Source: FEN-987 sp049521055 (GTDB lineage Archaea > Thermoproteota > Bathyarchaeia > 40CM-2-53-6). Taken from it: a stretch of DNA of 17,863 nt. The stretch spans positions 1-17,863 of the forward strand of contig JBEKPE010000037.1 of NCBI GenBank assembly GCA_049521055.1, given 5' to 3'. The position numbers and the translations under genes are program-made. Position 1 is the stretch's first letter. Each line of letters opens with the position of its first letter. Of the stretch, positions 15,093-17,863 are shown in pieces. The notes under the pieces are model-generated. The model saw only the letters and a program-made list of their open reading frames with translations. It was not told the origin of the DNA and did no database searches.

Positions 15093-15344
15093 ATGCTACT
15101 CGCGCAAATGGCTAGAGATCGAAGTTACAAGGGCAAAGGTATTGGAAAAATAATGATTGACTTTACAATAGCAAAGGCGTATGAAATAGGGGGGCATGTG
15201 GGTTGCAGATACGTCATTCTCGACGCGGAATTAGACACGGTGCAGTTGTACAAAGAATATCACTTCGAGGAAATTCCCAGCGACGATGGTGACAAGACGC
15301 GTTTGATGTTCTTCGATTCGGGCCACAAGACTTATTCTAGATGA
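15093..15344 (+). pseudogene. C-terminal half of a GNAT acetyltransferase
   Basis: An 83-residue frame matching the second half of a GCN5-related N-acetyltransferase. LAQMARDRSYKGKGIGKIMIDF contains the acetyl-CoA pyrophosphate loop (R/Q-x-x-G-x-G; here RSYKGKGIGK). CRYVILDAE, VQLYKEYHFEEI and LMFFDSG, the last strands of the fold, follow. Typical members run 150-170 residues, so about half is missing. The upstream frame meets TAA two codons before the ATG, and the preceding sequence belongs to the secreted protein gene. A lone C-terminal half cannot form the substrate pocket. It is read as a 5'-deleted remnant, though a translated short product is not excluded. Confidence 0.65.
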
Positions 15345-15387
15345 AATGTTGAAAAGCACGTGAGTCTGGCTGTGCACTAATTTGCTC

Positions 15388-16350
15388 TTAGTTGTCTACA
15401 GTCTTCGAACGCTTTACGATCAAGACTACGAAAGCAAGAATAACGCCTAGAAGGATCGACTCGATTGGAAATCCAGGGATGCTTGTCAGCGGATTTCCCA
15501 CACTACTTGATGTCGTGCTCGTAGAAGTCATGCTCGAAGCCGTAGTCACGTTTGCGGGCGTGAACGTTAAACTGGAATCGTTGAAGTAATCATGCTCAAC
15601 ATATCCATCAGTCCAGTTGCCCCCTGATCCGATGCCTTTAGCAGCGGCATTGTAAGTTGCCCCTGTCCAGATCCCATACATCGAATCATACTGCGGCATA
15701 TCGGTTCCGGTACCTAGGGACCAGACTCCTCGACCGTTGTTGAACTGGCCGAGCGCAGGTCCGCTGTAAGTTAGAACATATCCCTTTTCCGAAACTCCTT
15801 TCAAGATTACTTGAGTGGTTGACACTGTAGCCTGCACATCGGAATCAGAGCATGTGGTATCATCGCTATGGGGAATACACCAAAGATAGGTAGCCGTTTT
15901 CGATGTCGCTAATAACGATGGGTCTTGCATAATCCAAGTATGATAGCCAACTCGGGAGGTGCTTGAGTTGCCATTTACAGTGAGCTTGGTCAGTACAAGA
16001 TTGCTGAGTGCAATCGTGTATTGTCTATCAACGGAATAGGAACCTTTGCTATTACTGCAAGACCACTGGTCTGAGGCATTGCATACGAATGTTGAATCAC
16101 TGTGTTGCAATACTGTCATCGTATCGTTGCTCATATCTGTCACCACAAATCGAACCGTGTAGTTCTCTTTCTCTAAGAATGATCCCGCCATTGTACCAGT
16201 TCCCAGTGCGGAAGTCTGGTCGTTTCCTTGAACTGACCACCAGTCGCCAACAGAAAGTTGAGGAGCTGCGTTGGCATGAGGTATCTGATAAGCAAATAGA
16301 GGTATCAAAAGTAGCAGTGCGACTTTGACGAAGGTAGATTTTTGTCGCAT
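15388..16350 (-). CDS. secreted surface protein with C-terminal PGF-type anchor
   Basis: A 320-residue exported protein. The ATG at 16350 is preferred because MRQKSTFVKVALLLLIPLFAYQIPHANA forms a clean signal peptide; the frame is open to 16458 but would put 36 hydrophilic residues before it. The mature domain is beta-rich with many N-x-S/T sites, paired cysteines (FVCNASDQWSC, LWCIPHSDDTTC) and repeated aromatic/Gly motifs (VGDWWSV, GVWSLGTG, YGIWTGATY). A Ser/Thr linker (TTASSMTSTSTTSSS) leads to IPGFPIESI, a hydrophobic helix and the basic tail KRSKTVDN. This tripartite end resembles archaeosortase-type PGF-CTERM signals of archaeal surface proteins. Likely a glycosylated, wall-attached protein that the upstream glycan locus could modify; that link is inference. 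Confidence 0.75.
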   Translation of the reverse strand: MRQKSTFVKVALLLLIPLFAYQIPHANAAPQLSVGDWWSVQGNDQTSALGTGTMAGSFLEKENYTVRFVVTDMSNDTMTVLQHSDSTFVCNASDQWSCSNSKGSYSVDRQYTIALSNLVLTKLTVNGNSSTSRVGYHTWIMQDPSLLATSKTATYLWCIPHSDDTTCSDSDVQATVSTTQVILKGVSEKGYVLTYSGPALGQFNNGRGVWSLGTGTDMPQYDSMYGIWTGATYNAAAKGIGSGGNWTDGYVEHDYFNDSSLTFTPANVTTASSMTSTSTTSSSVGNPLTSIPGFPIESILLGVILAFVVLIVKRSKTVDN

Positions 16351-16459
16351 TTTTCCAGCCGTCAAAATCAAGGAGTGAGGCTTAGCCATAAGACTTTTGC
16401 TGCGATCGTTTAACTCAGCTGCCGTCTGGCGTGTGCGTGGTTTGGTCGTTGATCTCAAG

Positions 16460-16654
16460 CTAGTTTAGTTCCGGATGTTTCTTTGTGTATCGGCAACCGC
16501 AAACCGCGCAGCCATGAAATCCTGAATGAAATTGACGCAAATGATGACACACATCACAGCACGATTCTCGGTGAGCCGTCCAATGATGTTCATGCAGTTG
16601 CTCGTTTAATCGAAATGCTTTGATTGGTTGACACAGTTTACATTGGTGGCTCAT
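16460..16654 (-). CDS. small Cys/His-rich (zinc-finger-like) protein
   Basis: A 64-residue protein densely packed with metal ligands. SHQCKLCQPIKAFRLNEQLHEHHWTAH resembles a C2H2 finger (C-x2-C, then hydrophobic/Leu positions, then H-x-H-H and a later His). A second cluster CCDVCHH ... FHGCAVCGC follows. Eight cysteines and eight histidines occur in 64 residues. It could bind two zinc ions and nucleic acid; that is inferred from composition and spacing. The ATG at 16654 follows GAGGT by 13 bases, a weak ribosome site. It lies about 110 bp upstream of the secreted-protein gene on the same strand. Small size and lack of a family match keep confidence moderate. Confidence 0.5.
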   Translation of the reverse strand: MSHQCKLCQPIKAFRLNEQLHEHHWTAHRESCCDVCHHLRQFHSGFHGCAVCGCRYTKKHPELN

Positions 16655-16753
16655 TGATTGAAACCAAACCTCAATCCAAACTCAACCCGTCACTTGCCTG
16701 TTTATTGTTTTTTGGTTTAATCATGCCACGTAGCCTCACCTCAGATCAGTTGC

Positions 16754-16774
16754 CGGTGTCTAAGATAGGCACCG
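16754..16774. repeat. stem-loop CGGTGTC-TAAGATA-GGCACCG
   Basis: Seven base pairs (six Watson-Crick, one G-T as RNA) close a 7-base loop. It lies about 100 bp upstream of the Cys/His-rich gene, in its possible leader or promoter region. It has no T-tract for a terminator. It may be chance in a 500-bp gap. Confidence 0.3.
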
Positions 16775-17120
16775 ACATGGACAGTGTTTGATGGGCATTA
16801 AACGAAATCTGGGAGAGTCGTGGGATTCAATTTGATATTTGAACTGATGAAAGCACTGAGCTTCTCAAAGGCCCTCCCGTTTAAGTCCATTTTTTATCGA
16901 CCGTACTTGTTGAGATCTACCGCCACGCCTTTCCAGATGAAATCGTTCACTCAACTGAATTTGATTTGTTGACCCTCTCGTCGTTGTCTGTCCGTTCCCT
17001 TACTCGGCCTATGTTCAGCAGGAGACGTAACCGACACGCACGGACTATAAGAAACCTACAGAACCACCGGCAGAAATGCCTTTCTGACAATTCCGTGAGG
17101 AAGCAATCATATGACTTTCT

Positions 17121-17138
17121 CCGAATATCGATATTCGG
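17121..17138. repeat. perfect 18-bp palindrome CCGAATATCGATATTCGG
   Basis: A perfect inverted repeat with no loop, 16 bp beyond the stop codon of cofE. Uninterrupted symmetry with an A/T-rich centre is typical of dimeric regulator sites, but the place, behind a gene rather than before one, suits a transcript-end structure better. No second copy was noticed in the window. Confidence 0.5.
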
Positions 17139-17153
17139 CTGAGTCCATAGGAT

Positions 17154-17863
17154 TTAACGGAATAGATCGAGTCTTCTACCGAGGAGAAGTTTCCTTGATA
17201 AGTTTCTGTCCGTACTCCGTTTCATTCTATCGAGTCCTCGTATTATAGCCACGGGGGTTCGTTCTTTTCCTTGCCCCATGACGAGTTCAGCGGCCGCAGC
17301 AGCCTCGTCTGCTATGGCAACATACTTGTACCTCAGACTGTACCCGAACATATCCTCAAGCCCTCGGTAATCGGCGATCGGCTCTATGCCCGCCACCCCT
17401 ATCGCGAACTCCACTTGTCCTACGCGGAGAGGGCGACTGTAAGTGTCAGCGATTATTACTGCAAGTAGTTTTCCGGAGAGTCGTTCGAGTCGGGTGAGAA
17501 TTTCAACTGCCGCAACATCGGAGTTTTGGGGCAAACGGCTATAGATAGATTGACCTTCCACATTCGATTTATCTACGCCCGCGTTCAGGCAGACTAGGCC
17601 GTCTTTTCTACGGACTACAAAGGCTTGCGCGTCGGCGCGTAGAACGGCTGTTGAGTCCTGGAGTATTAGCTCAATGACCCGGGGGTCTTTCTTGGTCCGC
17701 TTTGCCAAGGCTCCAGCTTTCTGTCCGGGTTTGATCCCTAACGTGTCGACCAAGAGTCCGTTTGCCTTGGACACGATTTTCTGGGAGATGACCACCAAAT
17801 CGCCGTCCGCAAGGATAATGCCTTCCTCCTTTGCTTTCTCGAAAATCAGTTGCGCAACATTGT
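17154..17863 (-). CDS. cofE: coenzyme F420-0:L-glutamate ligase, 5' end beyond the window
   Basis: The 236 C-terminal residues of CofE, which adds glutamates to F420-0 using GTP. The frame is open to the right edge, and the residues before the first internal TTG (KAKEEGIILADGDLVVIS) match the family, so the real start lies outside. Landmarks are VVISQKIVSKANG, then GLVCLNAGVDKSNVEG, then the long signature DTYSRPLRVGQVEFAIGVAG (normally DTFGRPWRxGQxDVAIGVAG), DYRGLEDMFGYSL, ADEAAAAAELVMGQ and VAIIRGL. Residues known to bind GTP and metal in this family (the DTxxRP and G-V-A-G stretches) are present. It ends RRLDLFR, as full-length archaeal members do. It points to an F420-using organism. A palindrome follows the stop. 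Confidence 0.93.
   Translation of the reverse strand, partial: NVAQLIFEKAKEEGIILADGDLVVISQKIVSKANGLLVDTLGIKPGQKAGALAKRTKKDPRVIELILQDSTAVLRADAQAFVVRRKDGLVCLNAGVDKSNVEGQSIYSRLPQNSDVAAVEILTRLERLSGKLLAVIIADTYSRPLRVGQVEFAIGVAGIEPIADYRGLEDMFGYSLRYKYVAIADEAAAAAELVMGQGKERTPVAIIRGLDRMKRSTDRNLSRKLLLGRRLDLFR

Larger units (their letters stand above)
16655..17153. other. about 500-bp gap with two inverted repeats
   Basis: No gene is supported; the longest start-to-stop frame seen is 31 codons on the minus strand near 16800-16890, with a stop two codons before its ATG. The gap holds a stem-loop at 16754-16774 and a perfect palindrome at 17121-17138, listed separately. An A/T-rich stretch at about 16700-16722 may be the promoter of the Cys/His-rich gene. 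Confidence 0.45.

Noticed and set aside
16795..16895. 31-codon minus frame starting MDLNGRAFEKLS
   Set aside because: It looks protein-like, but it is very short, has a stop two codons upstream and no ribosome site; not enough to call a gene.
1..17863. tRNA, rRNA, CRISPR array, insertion sequence or phage genes
   Set aside because: Looked for T-loop-like GTTCGA strings, repeated spacers, transposase motifs and terminal repeats by eye; found none that hold up.

Overview
The window looks archaeal. It ends in a coenzyme F420 ligase gene (cofE), several genes open with TTG or GTG, small zinc-ribbon proteins are scattered between genes, and one secreted protein carries a C-terminal PGF + membrane helix + basic tail signal of the kind known from archaeal surface proteins. 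The zinc-ribbon small proteins suggest Thermoproteota (Nitrososphaeria- or Bathyarchaeia-like). That placement is inferred from recollection of protein families, not from a marker-gene tree.

Region A (about 330-12430) is a surface-glycan or protein-glycosylation locus. It holds two paralogous GT2-type glycosyltransferases (326-1195 and 5731-6522, both minus), a SAM methyltransferase (1387-2061), two GT4/GT-B-like glycosyltransferases (2714-3856 and 6580-7440), an intact NDP-sugar epimerase/dehydratase (3984-4931), a small membrane protein (5023-5520), a nucleotide-sugar dehydrogenase of WecC/UDP-glucose-dehydrogenase type (7608-8960), a sugar-phosphate nucleotidyltransferase (9970-10695) and a Wzx-like flippase (10865-12430). 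The expected flow is: the nucleotidyltransferase activates a sugar, the epimerase and dehydrogenase modify it, the transferases build a lipid-linked glycan, the methyltransferase may decorate it, and the flippase moves it across the membrane. The locus also holds two wrecked sugar-epimerase genes. One is a clear GalE-like pseudogene (9018-9973) lying in the minus-strand operon between the nucleotidyltransferase and the dehydrogenase. The other is an older relic (2179-2676) that aligns position for position with the intact epimerase over 28 residues. The strand pattern is mosaic, with short divergent gaps, as in loci that gain and lose genes in pieces.

Region B (about 12435-16660) is a run of small and secreted genes: a Cys-rich 99-residue protein, a secreted Ser/Thr-linker protein with a possible barrel fold, two divergent zinc-ribbon genes (one lacking any usable in-frame start), a secreted 177-residue protein, a truncated GNAT acetyltransferase, a secreted protein with the PGF-type C-terminus, and a small Cys/His-rich protein. 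A roughly 500-bp gap follows, containing two inverted repeats.

Region C (17154-17863) is the 3' part of cofE, running off the right edge.

No tRNA, rRNA, CRISPR array, IS element or obvious defence system was seen. The most informative signals are the decayed epimerases, the cysteine-conserving GT2 paralog pair, the start-less zinc ribbon and the PGF-type sorting signal.
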